The position numbers and the translations under genes are program-made. This document shows positions 26,670 through 36,105 of a DNA stretch of 64,000 nt, one piece after another. The DNA is taken from contig NZ_CP137642.1 in assembly GCF_033472595.1 (NCBI RefSeq), positions 1,783,384-1,847,383 on the forward strand. Reading direction: 5' to 3'. Below the pieces are notes generated by a model, which ran no database searches, had not been told where the DNA came from, and saw only the letters and a program-made list of their open reading frames with translations. This stretch comes from Methanoculleus receptaculi. Lineage in GTDB: Archaea > Halobacteriota > Methanomicrobia > Methanomicrobiales > Methanoculleaceae. The number at the start of each line of letters is the position of its first letter. Positions within the stretch are counted from its first letter, which is position 1.

Positions 26670-27578
26670 ATGACCGCGGTACCGGAAGGGTGTGACCTAT
26701 TCACCCCCGGACACCGGGCGTGCGGCGGATGCGGCCCCGCGCTTGCAGCAAGGCTGCTCCTGAGGGCCACCGGGGAGAACGTGATCGTTGTCAACTCGAC
26801 CGGGTGCATGGAGGTCTTCTCAACACCCTACCCCGAGACCGCCTGGGGGGTTCCATGGATTCACTCGCTCTTCGAGAACGCTGCGGCGGTTGCATCCGGG
26901 ATTGAGGCGTCGCTGAAGAAGCAGGGACGCAGCGAGAAGGTTGTCTGTATCTGCGGTGATGGTGCCACGTTCGATATAGGTATGCTCTGCATCAGCGGCG
27001 CTTTCGAGCGGGGCCACGACATCACCTACGTCTGTTACGACAACGAGGCCTACATGAACACGGGCATCCAGCGTTCCGGTGCAACGCCGTATGCCGCAAG
27101 CACCACAACAAGTCCGGCGGGTGCGTGCTCACCGGGCAACGTCCGCCCAAAGAAGGATATGCCCGCGATCCTGGCAGCCCACGGGGCACCCTACGTTGCG
27201 ACCGCCTCGATCGCATACCCGGCCGACTTCGAAAAGAAGGTCAGGCGTGCGATCAATACACCCGGCCCCTGCTATATCCAGGTGCACACCCCCTGCTGCA
27301 CCGGATGGGGCTTTGAGTCGAGTGAGACGATCAACATGGCCAAACTCGCCATCGAGACCGGTCTATGGGTGAACTACGAGATGGCCAACGGTACGGTGGA
27401 GAAGGCAAAGAAGGTGAAACGTAAACCCGTCGAGGAGTATCTCTCCAGGCAGAAGCGGTTCCAGCACCTCTTCAAACCCACCCGCCGGGACGACCTGATT
27501 GCCGAGATCCAGAGGATCGCAGATGCAAACGCTGAGCGGTTCGGGATCGATATCAGGTCGAAAGAACCGAGAGAATAA
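26670..27578 (+). CDS. porB: Pyruvate:ferredoxin oxidoreductase, beta subunit
   Basis: A 302-residue beta subunit. Cysteines CGGCGPA and later CCTGWG hold the proximal Fe-S cluster. The thiamine-diphosphate motif runs from GDGATFDIG to DNEAYMNTG. It completes the por operon. The ATG directly follows the porA stop. Its 3' end overlaps the oppositely oriented LysE-like gene by 26 bases. Confidence 0.96.
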   Translation: MTAVPEGCDLFTPGHRACGGCGPALAARLLLRATGENVIVVNSTGCMEVFSTPYPETAWGVPWIHSLFENAAAVASGIEASLKKQGRSEKVVCICGDGATFDIGMLCISGAFERGHDITYVCYDNEAYMNTGIQRSGATPYAASTTTSPAGACSPGNVRPKKDMPAILAAHGAPYVATASIAYPADFEKKVRRAINTPGPCYIQVHTPCCTGWGFESSETINMAKLAIETGLWVNYEMANGTVEKAKKVKRKPVEEYLSRQKRFQHLFKPTRRDDLIAEIQRIADANAERFGIDIRSKEPRE

Positions 27579-28128
27579 AGTAGAGCCCAAAGAGCATCAT
27601 GGCGAGTCCACTCGCCTGCACCACTTTTTTGTAGTGGCGGCCAAGGAAGTTTGCCCCCCGTGAGACCGCAACGGCAAGCAGCCCGAGCCAGACGATATCC
27701 GCGCCTATGTGCCCGAGGTAGAACGCGGTAAACGATGGGTGGAGCGCGAGAAACCCGACGCCGAAGGTGAGCCACCAGACCCACCAGTAGGGGTTGCCCA
27801 GAGTGCAGGCCAGCCCGAAGGCAACCGGCATCGGGGTCTTCTCGCTCACAACGAGAGTGTCACCAGCACGCAGGAACTGCATGGCGCCCAGCGCAATAAG
27901 AACGCATGAACCAAGGAGAGCGACAAGGTCGATGTGCGGAACGTCTCGCACGCCGCAGGCTATGCCAGCGACCATGACCGCTTCAGGAACGCCGTGCCCG
28001 GCCACAAGCCCCGTGACGAAACGCAGCGGCTGCCGCGAACCGATACCAAGAACCGAGGCGGTCAGCGGGCCAGGGGATGCAGCCCCCGAGAACCCGATAA
28101 TGAAGGATGCGGCGAAGACCTCGATCAT
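27553..28128 (-). CDS. LysE/RhtB-type exporter
   Basis: A 191-residue membrane protein with six predicted hydrophobic segments. The N-terminal [20 protein letters not shown] carries the LysE-family ASPGP motif, and GNPYWWVWW is a second conserved loop. Members export amino acids or metals; the substrate here is unknown. The ATG overlaps the stop of the upstream gene (ATGA). It converges on porB. Confidence 0.88.
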   Translation of the reverse strand: MIEVFAASFIIGFSGAASPGPLTASVLGIGSRQPLRFVTGLVAGHGVPEAVMVAGIACGVRDVPHIDLVALLGSCVLIALGAMQFLRAGDTLVVSEKTPMPVAFGLACTLGNPYWWVWWLTFGVGFLALHPSFTAFYLGHIGADIVWLGLLAVAVSRGANFLGRHYKKVVQASGLAMMLFGLYFILSVLST

Positions 28129-28754
28129 CTGCCGCCCCTCCTGCGCGAGATGAGGAGGGGGAAGACGAGGACAACCGCGACCGCAAGCCATATGGTGCCG
28201 AAGGTGGTGAGCAGGATCTCGCGTTCAGCGGTGTAGAACCTGACCTCCACGACCCTTGCCCCCTCCCACGCAATTTCCGTGGTTTCATTCGGACCCGGCG
28301 ATACAACCCCGCCGGTGCTGACCATACCTATGAGCGGGTTATCTACCTTAAAAACCGGAGGAAGAACGACCGTCACGTTATACGGCGTATCAAAAGCTGC
28401 AACTAACTGATTATTCCTTACCGGAACCCTGTAAGAGATGGTGTAGTTCCCCTCGGGAAAGGTGATTACGCCCCTTCCTTCCTCACGGTACTCAACCGGG
28501 CCCATGGGACCGAGCACCTCAAGATCCTCCACCTGGAGCGGGACGCGCTCCCCCAGGAGCCCCGGCGTCCAGAGGGTGTAGGTGTCCCCCGAGACCTCTA
28601 TTGAGGCTTCATAGGCAGTGCCATCCGGCAGAACCTGGAAGACGGCCTCCTGCGCTGCCGCCGGTGCGCTGATAGCCGGTGCGCTGATAAGGATCAGCGC
28701 AAGACAGAGAGCAGCGATGATATGTCCGCGTCGATCTCGACTGGAGGTTCGCAT
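28125..28754 (-). CDS. Secreted, C-terminally anchored protein (DUF5803-like)
   Basis: A 209-residue protein with an N-terminal signal-like segment (residues ~10-35, rich in Ala, Leu and Ile), an all-beta extracellular middle, and a C-terminal membrane helix followed by SRRRGGR. It resembles archaeal DUF5803 proteins, which are of unknown function; that assignment is tentative. The start lies inside the 3' end of thrC (61-base overlap) and the stop overlaps the LysE-like start, so the three are probably co-transcribed. Confidence 0.75.
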   Translation of the reverse strand: MRTSSRDRRGHIIAALCLALILISAPAISAPAAAQEAVFQVLPDGTAYEASIEVSGDTYTLWTPGLLGERVPLQVEDLEVLGPMGPVEYREEGRGVITFPEGNYTISYRVPVRNNQLVAAFDTPYNVTVVLPPVFKVDNPLIGMVSTGGVVSPGPNETTEIAWEGARVVEVRFYTAEREILLTTFGTIWLAVAVVLVFPLLISRRRGGR

Positions 28755-29896
28755 TGTCGTACAACCGTTTCTGGATCTTTCAATAGATGACCGGTCACCA
28801 CACAGACGATCCTCTCATCCCTATCGATCAGACCCTGCTCGACGAGTCTCCGAACACCCGCAACCGAGGCGGCTGAGGCAGGTTCGACCCCGATCCCTTC
28901 TTTCCGCGCCAGGTCCTTCTGCATCGCAAGAATCTCCTCATCGGTAACGGCCGCCGCGGTCCCACCGGTGGCGCGGATGGCAACAAGCGCCTTCTCCGCG
29001 TTTACAGGGGCGCCGATCCTGATCGCGGTGGCTACAGTCTCAGGATTGGATTCCGGGATCAGAACATTGAGGTTCTGTTCGATCGCCCTCACCACCGGCT
29101 GTGAACCGGCTGCCTGGATACCGGTCATCATGGGCAACCGGTCTATGAACCCAAGAGCCTCGAGCTCTTTGAGCCCTTTGTAGACAGCGGATATGTTACC
29201 GGCGTTCCCGACCGGGAGAACCATCCGGTCCGGCACCCCGCCAACCTGGTCGATCACCTCAAACCCGATCGTCTTCTGCCCCTCCAGGCGGTAGGGGTTG
29301 ACCGAGTTTAAGAGGTAGAGGCCGTGGCTGACGCAGAGTTCATGCACCATCTCGAGCGCCCGATCGAAGTTGCCGCGTATGGAGATGACCCTGGCGCCGT
29401 GCATCAGCGCCTGGGTGACCTTGCCAAGGGCTACCTTCCCGGCAGGCAGGAGGACAACACAGGGAACACCGGCCTTTGCAGCATAGGCGGCGAGGCTTGC
29501 GGAGGTGTTCCCGGTGCTCGCACAGGCAACGCTCTTCATACCGAGTTCAAGCGCCATACTGACACCAACGGTCATGCCGCGGTCCTTGAACGAACCGGTC
29601 GGGTTCATCCCCTCGTGTTTGGCATAGAGTTCGGGAAGACCCAGATCTTTTCCGATTTTCTTCAGATGGTAGAGAGGGGTGCCTCCCTCCTGGAGGGTGA
29701 CCGGTTCACCGCGGAGAGGAAGAATCTCGCGGTAGCGCCAGACCGATAGGCGGCGGCGGTTCCACTCGCCCCGCGAGACTTCGATATCATCGAGGTCATA
29801 CTCGACACTCAGCAGGTGCCCACAGCGGCTGCACGTGTAGATGATCTGGTCCTGCGGGTAGGCTGCACCGCAATGAACGCAGACGAGACGGTACAT
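28694..29896 (-). CDS. thrC: Threonine synthase
   Basis: A 400-residue PLP enzyme. An N-terminal zinc ribbon (CVHCGAAY...CSRCGHLL) precedes the catalytic fold. The PLP lysine is in NPTGSFKDRGM and the phosphate loop is in PVGNAGNISAVYKG. It converts O-phosphohomoserine to threonine. The ribbon is typical of archaeal enzymes. The 3' end overlaps the next gene by 61 bases, which is unusually long for a functional overlap. Confidence 0.95.
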   Translation of the reverse strand: MYRLVCVHCGAAYPQDQIIYTCSRCGHLLSVEYDLDDIEVSRGEWNRRRLSVWRYREILPLRGEPVTLQEGGTPLYHLKKIGKDLGLPELYAKHEGMNPTGSFKDRGMTVGVSMALELGMKSVACASTGNTSASLAAYAAKAGVPCVVLLPAGKVALGKVTQALMHGARVISIRGNFDRALEMVHELCVSHGLYLLNSVNPYRLEGQKTIGFEVIDQVGGVPDRMVLPVGNAGNISAVYKGLKELEALGFIDRLPMMTGIQAAGSQPVVRAIEQNLNVLIPESNPETVATAIRIGAPVNAEKALVAIRATGGTAAAVTDEEILAMQKDLARKEGIGVEPASAASVAGVRRLVEQGLIDRDERIVCVVTGHLLKDPETVVRQCEPPVEIDADISSLLSVLR

Positions 29897-29940
29897 GCAA
29901 GATTGTTGTTCGCGAATCTACGTATAGATATGGTTTCACC

Positions 29941-30687
29941 TCATCCACAGCGTCGTTCGCGCCTTACACCAGAGACGAGCAGGAACAGCAGCCAGAGGAT
30001 GAAGGCGGCAGCAGGCGCGATGAACCGGAGTTCATCCGCTGTCAGATCGGTCACGAACGGCGCGATTAGCACTCCCGCCGCCGCTATCAGAAGAACAGCG
30101 GCAAAGATTGTCGGGCGCACCTCAAAGGACCTCTGCGCCCTGACACGCCCGGAGACCCGCCGGCGGGAGAAGGGGTAGAACCAGGCGACGCCGGAAGGGG
30201 TGCAGGCATCCTCCAGCAGGTGAAGGAGAGACCCCCCAAAGAACCCGCAGCCGAATGCTGGAAGGAGCGCGAGGGAGACTCCGAGCCAGGCCAGGATTAT
30301 GGCCAGGTACGCGGAGAGGATGAGCGTGGTCAGGCCGACACCCGGTAGCGAGTGAAGCAGTCCACGGTGGCGGTGGCGGTAGTTCTTCCGGAGGAGGAGC
30401 GTGAAGACCAGCGAGATCGGGTAGTAGATGAGGTACCTGATGGTATAGCCAAAGATCGGAAGCACCACTGCAAGGCCGTTTATTACCTGGCCTCGTTTTC
30501 CTTTCGCCCCGCTGACGCGACCGTTGAATATCGCTGCATCGGTGGCATCAGCGTCCGGGGCAACCGATCCAACAAATGTGCCAAATAGGAGGACGACGGC
30601 CGTGAAAGGGTCGATAATACTGAGATTTGGAGCGATAAGGAGCGCTGCCGTTGTAAGACTGAGCGATACGTGCTGGTCACCCCGCAT
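29941..30687 (-). CDS. YdjM/DUF457-type membrane-bound metal hydrolase
   Basis: A 248-residue membrane protein with a metal-binding pattern: SVAPDADATD near the N-terminus, HRHRGLLHSLPG in the middle and LLHLLEDACTPSGV later. This is the arrangement seen in LexA-binding inner-membrane hydrolase (YdjM) relatives. The His and Asp residues probably bind a metal at the membrane. The substrate is unknown. It starts ten bases after the nitrilase-like gene on the same strand. Confidence 0.85.
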   Translation of the reverse strand: MRGDQHVSLSLTTAALLIAPNLSIIDPFTAVVLLFGTFVGSVAPDADATDAAIFNGRVSGAKGKRGQVINGLAVVLPIFGYTIRYLIYYPISLVFTLLLRKNYRHRHRGLLHSLPGVGLTTLILSAYLAIILAWLGVSLALLPAFGCGFFGGSLLHLLEDACTPSGVAWFYPFSRRRVSGRVRAQRSFEVRPTIFAAVLLIAAAGVLIAPFVTDLTADELRFIAPAAAFILWLLFLLVSGVRRERRCG

Positions 30688-30696
30688 GAGATATCT

Positions 30697-31500
30697 CTAC
30701 AATCTGGAGAGCAAATGTTGATAAAGGTCACTTCTGCGGTCTGAAAGTGAAGGGAGGCTGGATCGGGCGTCATGGACCGCCGCCGGGTCGATCTCAACGA
30801 TCAGGATCTCTTCACCGGCGCCGCATCTGCCGATTATGACGCCGTCCGGGTCGGCGGCAAGCGATCCACCGCAGCAGGCGCCGCCCGGCATGCCGGGGGT
30901 GTTGACCCCGGCAACGTAGTAACGGTTCTCAAGTGCCCTGGCGGGGAGGAGGGTCTCCCAGTGCGAGAGCCTTGAGCACGGCCATGCCGCGGGCACCAGG
31001 ACACACTCCGCCCCCGCGAGAGCATAGATCCGAAAGAGTTCCGGGAACCGCAGGTCGTAGCAGACAGCAAGCCCAAAGACCGTACCATCAAGGGTAAACG
31101 TGGCGATTCTGTCCCCCGCTTCGTAGGCCCGGTCCTCTCCATCCGGCGAGAAGAGGTGGATCTTCGCGTATGCTGCCAGGAGTTTGGCGTCTGCGCCGGT
31201 TACCACAACGGTGTTTTTAGGGCGGCATCCCACACTGGACTCTATGATCGACCCTGCGACCGCGATCCCGCAGCGCTCCGCTATATGGCTAAATGCCGTT
31301 GCAAGCGGACCGTCAAGGGGCTCACCCGCCACCGGTGGAACGTCCGGTGACCAACCGGTCACGAACTGCTCGGGAAAGCAGATGAGCGATGCCCCTCTCC
31401 CCGCAGCCTCATCCGCCATCCTGGCAACTGCATCGAGCAAACCCACCCGACCGCGCCAGGCATCGGTGGCAACCTGGGCAAGCGCTATCGCTGTCATCAT
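30697..31500 (-). CDS. Carbon-nitrogen hydrolase (nitrilase superfamily)
   Basis: A 267-residue hydrolase. The catalytic triad is visible as Glu44 (CFPEQF), Lys113 (AKIHLF) and Cys147 (AVCYDLRFPE). It would hydrolyse an amide; omega-amidase or N-carbamoyl hydrolase are possible. The ATG at 31500 shares a base with the stop of the upstream small membrane gene; the next codon is also ATG. Confidence 0.92.
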   Translation of the reverse strand: MMTAIALAQVATDAWRGRVGLLDAVARMADEAAGRGASLICFPEQFVTGWSPDVPPVAGEPLDGPLATAFSHIAERCGIAVAGSIIESSVGCRPKNTVVVTGADAKLLAAYAKIHLFSPDGEDRAYEAGDRIATFTLDGTVFGLAVCYDLRFPELFRIYALAGAECVLVPAAWPCSRLSHWETLLPARALENRYYVAGVNTPGMPGGACCGGSLAADPDGVIIGRCGAGEEILIVEIDPAAVHDARSSLPSLSDRRSDLYQHLLSRL

Positions 31501-31700
31501 CAAGAGGAACTCGTCTCCAGGCTCCTGGAGGAGTGAATCAGCATGGCAGCGCCGATGACGATGAGGATCGAGAGTGTCACCATGATGTAGGGAGCAAACG
31601 GGACTGTTACAGCAAACATCTGCACTGCAATGAGGATCCCGACGAGAATGATGCTGGTGCTGACCATGATCGCGCCAATCTGAGCAAGGGCGGGTGTCAT
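31500..31700 (-). CDS. Small two-helix membrane protein
   Basis: A 66-residue protein with two hydrophobic segments (about residues 6-28 and 35-55) and a serine-rich tail. The start overlaps the marC stop and the end touches the nitrilase start, so it is embedded in a tight operon. No family recognised. Confidence 0.75.
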   Translation of the reverse strand: MTPALAQIGAIMVSTSIILVGILIAVQMFAVTVPFAPYIMVTLSILIVIGAAMLIHSSRSLETSSS

Positions 31701-32350
31701 GCGAAGCCTCCCGAGAGGAGGGGGAAGGCAGATTTGATACCGACTATGATGAACTGGACGGCGATCGCGATGAGGAGCATACCCATAAGTCGGTTGACAG
31801 CACGATACTCGCGCTGGCCGATGCGTCGGACAATGACATCGGCGTTCTTCATCATGTAGTAGTTGATCCCGATGGCTGCAACAACCGCGATCGGCACAGC
31901 GGCAATTGCAGCAGGCCCCATCTCAAGCGCCTCATTCATCAGCACGATGACGGAGGTGATCGCCCCGGGTCCCGCTATCATCGGGATTGCAAGCGGCATG
32001 ATGGCGATGTCATCTGTATCCTGCCCTTCATACTTCTCGGTTGCGGTCATCTTCGTCCGGGATGTCTTTGCATAGACCATGTCCATACCTATTCCAAATA
32101 GGAGGATGCCGCCTGCAATTCGAAAAGCCTCGATGGATATACCGAAGATCTGGAGTATCCAGCCGCCTCCAAAGGTGAATATCAGCAGAATGGCCAGAGC
32201 AAACTCGCTTGCTTCGCGCGCGATCTTGAGTTTTGCGGCCTGATCCATACTGCCGGTAAGGGAGACAAAGATCAGGGTGGCTGCAAGCGGGTTCACTACG
32301 ATGATGATCGAGGAGAGGCTCAGCAGGACGAAACTCAGGAGATCTGGCAT
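31697..32350 (-). CDS. MarC family membrane protein
   Basis: A 217-residue protein with six hydrophobic segments. Family signatures are IVVNPLAATLIFVSLT, GGILLFGIGMDMV and MPLAIPMIAGPGAIT. MarC/UPF0056 proteins are widespread; the transport role is not settled. It heads the marC-small membrane-nitrilase operon. The upstream gap to ndk (32351-32756) contains no gene. Confidence 0.9.
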   Translation of the reverse strand: MPDLLSFVLLSLSSIIIVVNPLAATLIFVSLTGSMDQAAKLKIAREASEFALAILLIFTFGGGWILQIFGISIEAFRIAGGILLFGIGMDMVYAKTSRTKMTATEKYEGQDTDDIAIMPLAIPMIAGPGAITSVIVLMNEALEMGPAAIAAVPIAVVAAIGINYYMMKNADVIVRRIGQREYRAVNRLMGMLLIAIAVQFIIVGIKSAFPLLSGGFA

Positions 32351-32550
32351 CTACAGTCATCAGGTATGCAATAAGACCGATATTAGCACTTGTGGTTTGT
32401 AGAGGGGATAGTCGATACGTTTCCCTGAAACCCTGTTATAGTAAAGGATTTTTCCAGGGGTTTTTGCGAGGGAGAGGAGGGAAAGGGGGTGCTCCTCTTC
32501 AGTTCCCGGTTTGACCCGCAGAAATTCGGTCCACGTGACCGAAAACGGCT

Positions 32551-32585
32551 TCCAGGGGGCAATTGCCACAGAATGCCCGCCACCA
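32551..32585 (+). repeat. Partial copy of the dispersed repeat
   Basis: Within the 406-base gap between marC and ndk, GGGGGCAATTGCCACAGAAT followed by GCCCGCCAC matches the second core block of the copies at 41860 and 23650. The first core block is not visible, so this copy is partial or decayed. The remainder of the gap (32351-32756) shows no convincing gene on either strand. Confidence 0.4.
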
Positions 32586-32756
32586 CACAGGCCGCCGGGT
32601 TTTCGGCGAAGGACGATCGACGCGAGCGATTCGGGAGCACCGATGAACTGGTTTGACCGCCCCCCGCGCAGACTTGAGGTGCCCACCCACACCTTCCAGA
32701 CAGTATCGTGATTCCAAAAAAATATGTTCTGCCACCGGAATCCGGCGGCACGGTAT

Positions 32757-33206
32757 TCACTCGTAGATTACCGGTTCATCGATCCGGGAGTAGTCAACCA
32801 GTTCCCCCGGCGCGAAGTGGATGCCGAGTTCCCGCACCGCGCTCTCTGGGGAGTCGGATGCATGGATAACGTTCCGGCCGATATCAAGCCCGAAATCGCC
32901 GCGAATTGATCCTGGTGCGGCTTCTGCGGGATTGGTAGCGCCAACCATCCGCCGGACAACCGCGACCGCATCCTTTCCTTCCCAGGCCATCAGGAAACAG
33001 GGTCCACTCATGATGTAAGCCGCTAGACCGGGGAAGAAGAGTTTCTCCATGTGTTCACGGTACTGCTCGACAACCCGGTCCTCGGGAAGGACCTCAAGTC
33101 TCGCCGCTGCGAGTTTGAGCCCCTTCGCCTCGAACCTGGAGACTATCTCCCCGATGAGCCCACGCTGGACACCATCGGGTTTGATCATCACGAAGGTGCG
33201 CTCCAT
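32757..33206 (-). CDS. ndk: Nucleoside diphosphate kinase
   Basis: A 149-residue Ndk. The start [19 protein letters not shown] and the active-site histidine motif [13 protein letters not shown] are clear. It equilibrates nucleoside triphosphates. It is the last gene of the rpl7ae-rps28e-rpl24e-ndk operon, an arrangement common in archaea. Confidence 0.97.
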   Translation of the reverse strand: MERTFVMIKPDGVQRGLIGEIVSRFEAKGLKLAAARLEVLPEDRVVEQYREHMEKLFFPGLAAYIMSGPCFLMAWEGKDAVAVVRRMVGATNPAEAAPGSIRGDFGLDIGRNVIHASDSPESAVRELGIHFAPGELVDYSRIDEPVIYE

Positions 33207-33212
33207 GGGAGA

Positions 33213-33404
33213 TCACTCTTTGCCGCGGGCCCTGCGTCCGGCGGCAGTCCACTCGACGCGGCGCGGCACCCGGCCGAGCCTGTAGTTTTTCTGGCACTTG
33301 GTGCTACAGAAGTAGTAGATTGTTCCGTCCCTGCGCACAAACATCTTGCCGGTGCCGGGTTCCAGAACCTCACCACAGAAACTGCAGACGTACTTCTCGA
33401 CCAT
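33213..33404 (-). CDS. rpl24e: Ribosomal protein L24e
   Basis: A 63-residue zinc-binding ribosomal protein: [13 protein letters not shown]...[20 protein letters not shown]. The ATG at 33404 is preferred because GAGG lies eight bases upstream; a GTG at 33410 overlaps the rps28e stop and is an alternative. Confidence 0.95.
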   Translation of the reverse strand: MVEKYVCSFCGEVLEPGTGKMFVRRDGTIYYFCSTKCQKNYRLGRVPRRVEWTAAGRRARGKE

Positions 33405-33406
33405 GG

Positions 33407-33616
33407 TCACCGCCTCGAGAGTTTCTTCGCCTCACGCTCGGTCTCGAGCAGCGAGAGGATGTCTCCCTCCCTGATCGGGCCTACCGTGTTGCGGGTGATG
33501 ATCCGGCCTTTGTTCGGGCCGTCAAGAACCCGGCACTTCACCTGCCTGGCTTCGCCGTGCATCCCGGTTAGGCCGATGATCTCGATGACTTCTGCTGGCG
33601 TTCCCTCGCCTGTCAT
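33407..33616 (-). CDS. rps28e: Ribosomal protein S28e
   Basis: A 69-residue small ribosomal protein with the typical [17 protein letters not shown] and [22 protein letters not shown] segments. It lies eleven bases after rpl7ae and touches rpl24e. Confidence 0.96.
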   Translation of the reverse strand: MTGEGTPAEVIEIIGLTGMHGEARQVKCRVLDGPNKGRIITRNTVGPIREGDILSLLETEREAKKLSRR

Positions 33617-33627
33617 GACTTAATCCC

Positions 33628-33996
33628 TCACGCTCTCAGTGCAGCAATCTGCTTTGCGATCTCATCGACCAGGTCTTTTGCCTTGCCGGATTTGACGATC
33701 GCTGCGGCTGCGGAGCCTACCTCCAGACCGCTTGCGGAACCGATCTCGTTCTGCTTCGAGATGTAGACGTACGGAATCCGCTTCTCGTCGCAGAGCGGTG
33801 GGAGGTGCATCACAATCTCCTGGGGCTCAACATCAGAACCGATAAGAACCAGCTGTGCAGTGTTCCGTTCGACGGCTTTTGTCGTCTCGTTTGACCCTTT
33901 TTTCACCTTTCCGGTATCCCTTGCGATCTCAAGGGCTTCAAGGGCCTTGTTCTGGATCTCTTCCGGAACCTCGAACTTTACATAGGTCGTTGCCAT
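33628..33996 (-). CDS. rpl7ae: Ribosomal protein L7Ae
   Basis: A 122-residue L7Ae with the RNA-binding [19 protein letters not shown] motif. It binds kink-turns in 23S rRNA, box C/D and H/ACA sRNAs and RNase P. The ATG is preceded by GAGGTGA. Immediately upstream of this Shine-Dalgarno site is a candidate kink-turn (34007-34040), which fits self-regulation as reported for other archaea. Confidence 0.97.
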   Translation of the reverse strand: MATTYVKFEVPEEIQNKALEALEIARDTGKVKKGSNETTKAVERNTAQLVLIGSDVEPQEIVMHLPPLCDEKRIPYVYISKQNEIGSASGLEVGSAAAAIVKSGKAKDLVDEIAKQIAALRA

Positions 33997-34006
33997 AACT
34001 CACCTC

Positions 34007-34040
34007 TTTCAGGGGCAGCCCTCTGCTGCCCCATCATCAT
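34007..34040 (-). promoter_or_regulatory. Kink-turn-like leader of rpl7ae
   Basis: On the mRNA strand an 8-bp stem GGGGCAGC/GCTGCCCC (34032-34025 and 34019-34012) with a 5-base loop AGAGG is flanked on the 5' side by ATGAT and on the 3' side by TGA. The flanks combine with the last stem pair to give a box C-like AUGAUGG and a box D CUGA, the pairing set of a k-turn (tandem sheared G-A, U-U). The outer stem is weak (one clear pair). The rpl7ae ribosome-binding site begins four bases after the motif. Confidence 0.5.
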
Positions 34041-34104
34041 TCATCAGTAGCGTAGCTGATCGAATGCGCTGTATTATGTCAATAGGAGGGGTGATAAAGG
34101 TTTG

Positions 34105-36105
34105 TCACGCAGGGATCCGGTATATCTGGACTCCTTTCTCATCATAGATGAGTTCAAGCGCCCCGATAGGGAGAGAGACGTTGTAGCGTTCGCGCTCTGG
34201 ATCACCCACGTAGAGGAGTGTGGCGTTGTAGGCACGCGCAAGGTCGATTGCAAGGTCTGGCTGCTCGTAGATCGTCCTCACATCAGCGACCCGCTCGCTT
34301 ATCGGCCCGTAATCTCCACGCCACATGTACTCGTGAGATGGCATCCCGATGATGGTCGGGATCCCGGTGAATGTTGACATACGGGAGTAGTAGGTGTAGT
34401 CGCCGCCCTCTGCCTCGACGAGGATCTGATCGCCAGGAAGATCACAGAGGAAGGCGATCGCCGCCGCATCACCGGGATGTGAGACTGCAAGGTATGCCGC
34501 CCCGTCGAGCGTGCGGCTCCCGGAACCGAAGTCAACACCGATCGCGAATGGTGCAACCAGGAAGAGAATGATAGCCAGGGCCGGAATGGCTTTCCCGAGG
34601 CGGGGAGGTATACGTCGGTCGATCCCGAACCGCTGGCTCCACTCCCCGATTATGGCAAGGCTCGCTGTCGCCATCATGAACCAGGCGGGAAGGTAGAACT
34701 TGAAGACGGTGTTCATACGACAGTAGATCCCCCCCATCATGTCCACCAGGTAGACGAATTCCGTGCCGATGATGATCAGGAGCCCGAGGATGGCAAGCGT
34801 ATCGATGACCGAGAACCGGCGGCGGGCGATCAGGTAGACCAGCGGTATGGCGGCGATGGCCGCGGCCGGGTATCCGGCAAGCGCAGGCACCACCGCGATA
34901 AGCAGCAGGTAGGGGCGCTTTCTGATATCTGGAGCGCAGTAAGCGGTAAGGATCGCCAGGAAGAAGCCGTGAACCAGGAGGAACTCAAGAGGTGCAGAGG
35001 GTTCAGGGACGATTCCGACTCCGCCGATACCGGGGGTATTGAGGTGGAGGTAGAAGGGGAGGTATGCAAGGACGGCAAGCGGCGGCACCGCGCCGAAGAT
35101 CATCCATGACCTGCTCTCATCGCGCCCGAACTTCCCGTAGCGGCGCCAGACCATGAGACCGAAGAGAAGCGTGACGGGTGCGTAGACCAGGACGTCCCAG
35201 GAGTTGAAAGCAGGCATTGACCCGAGGGAGAGGGCGGTAAGCCCGCAGAGGACACCCCTTCCCTTCATAGAGAGATCACCCCACCGGAGATAGGCAAAAA
35301 CCAGTAGAAAGAGAAGGAACCCCTGGTTGAAGAAACTCATAACATGAGGATGAACGTCGCCCCAGAGCATGGAGAAGAGCGGATACTCGTTGATGGTGTT
35401 CTCAATCGTCCTGGTGCTGCCCCAGAGAACGTCAAACCAGGAGTCCCCGATCAGGATGTGATAGATTACGGAGGGGTTCGGGATGAAGAGCGCAAGCACC
35501 GGGAGCCACCGGTGGCGGTCGAGGATGAGGTGGCCGAGAGCGTAGAACGAGACGACAGTGAGGCCGAGCACCGTCGGGAGGGCAAGGTTGAACGCCACTG
35601 ATGACGGTGCACCGGACAGAAGCCCGAGAGCCCCGTTCATCCAGTAACCCATGTAGTAGTAGACGTCGAGCACCCCCCCGGCATACCAGGGATCAAGCGG
35701 CGGGACGATGGGCTGGCGCATGATCGATGCCAGGATGGCGTGGTCCATAAACTTCTCGCCGGAGGAGATGGCCGGGTTGATCCAGCGCACCTCGAGCATG
35801 AAGAGGAAGGGGATCAGGAAGGCGAGATCCCATTTGAACGACGAATACAATCGTTCCTTTGTGTAGAATCTGCCTGAAGCGGCATAGATTATCGCTGCAG
35901 CAAACGGGATGAGAGCAAGCAGGATCGGGAGACCAGAAAGAGCGCAATACCAGGAGAGAAGCGTGAAGAGGAGGATCGATGCCGGGTAAGCGGCGGCCGG
36001 AGCAAGGCGGCCCAGGGTGCGGTCGAGCGCCGGCCAGATGGATAACTGGAGCACCTTGATGATCGCAAGCCAGATCAGAACGGGGACGAGAAACTCACCC
36101 GCCAA
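34105..36105 (-). CDS. DUF2298 large membrane protein
   Basis: A 666-residue polytopic membrane protein of the Chlor_Arch_YYY/DUF2298 family, with about 14 hydrophobic segments. Conserved loops include RWINPAISSGEKFMDHA, LWGDVHPHVMSFFNQGF and FKFYLPAWFMM. The topology resembles C-type glycosyltransferases that use dolichyl-phosphate sugars, but function is not proved. It overlaps the upstream UPF0104 gene by 11 bases and ends the FAD-GT2-UPF0104-DUF2298 operon. Confidence 0.9.
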   Translation of the reverse strand: MAGEFLVPVLIWLAIIKVLQLSIWPALDRTLGRLAPAAAYPASILLFTLLSWYCALSGLPILLALIPFAAAIIYAASGRFYTKERLYSSFKWDLAFLIPFLFMLEVRWINPAISSGEKFMDHAILASIMRQPIVPPLDPWYAGGVLDVYYYMGYWMNGALGLLSGAPSSVAFNLALPTVLGLTVVSFYALGHLILDRHRWLPVLALFIPNPSVIYHILIGDSWFDVLWGSTRTIENTINEYPLFSMLWGDVHPHVMSFFNQGFLLFLLVFAYLRWGDLSMKGRGVLCGLTALSLGSMPAFNSWDVLVYAPVTLLFGLMVWRRYGKFGRDESRSWMIFGAVPPLAVLAYLPFYLHLNTPGIGGVGIVPEPSAPLEFLLVHGFFLAILTAYCAPDIRKRPYLLLIAVVPALAGYPAAAIAAIPLVYLIARRRFSVIDTLAILGLLIIIGTEFVYLVDMMGGIYCRMNTVFKFYLPAWFMMATASLAIIGEWSQRFGIDRRIPPRLGKAIPALAIILFLVAPFAIGVDFGSGSRTLDGAAYLAVSHPGDAAAIAFLCDLPGDQILVEAEGGDYTYYSRMSTFTGIPTIIGMPSHEYMWRGDYGPISERVADVRTIYEQPDLAIDLARAYNATLLYVGDPERERYNVSLPIGALELIYDEKGVQIYRIPA

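Noticed and set aside
32383-32760. Long open frame on the minus strand in the marC-ndk gap
   Set aside because: The translation is rich in Ser, Arg, Pro and Cys without any domain pattern and overlaps the partial dispersed repeat. It has the look of a chance open frame in G+C-rich DNA.
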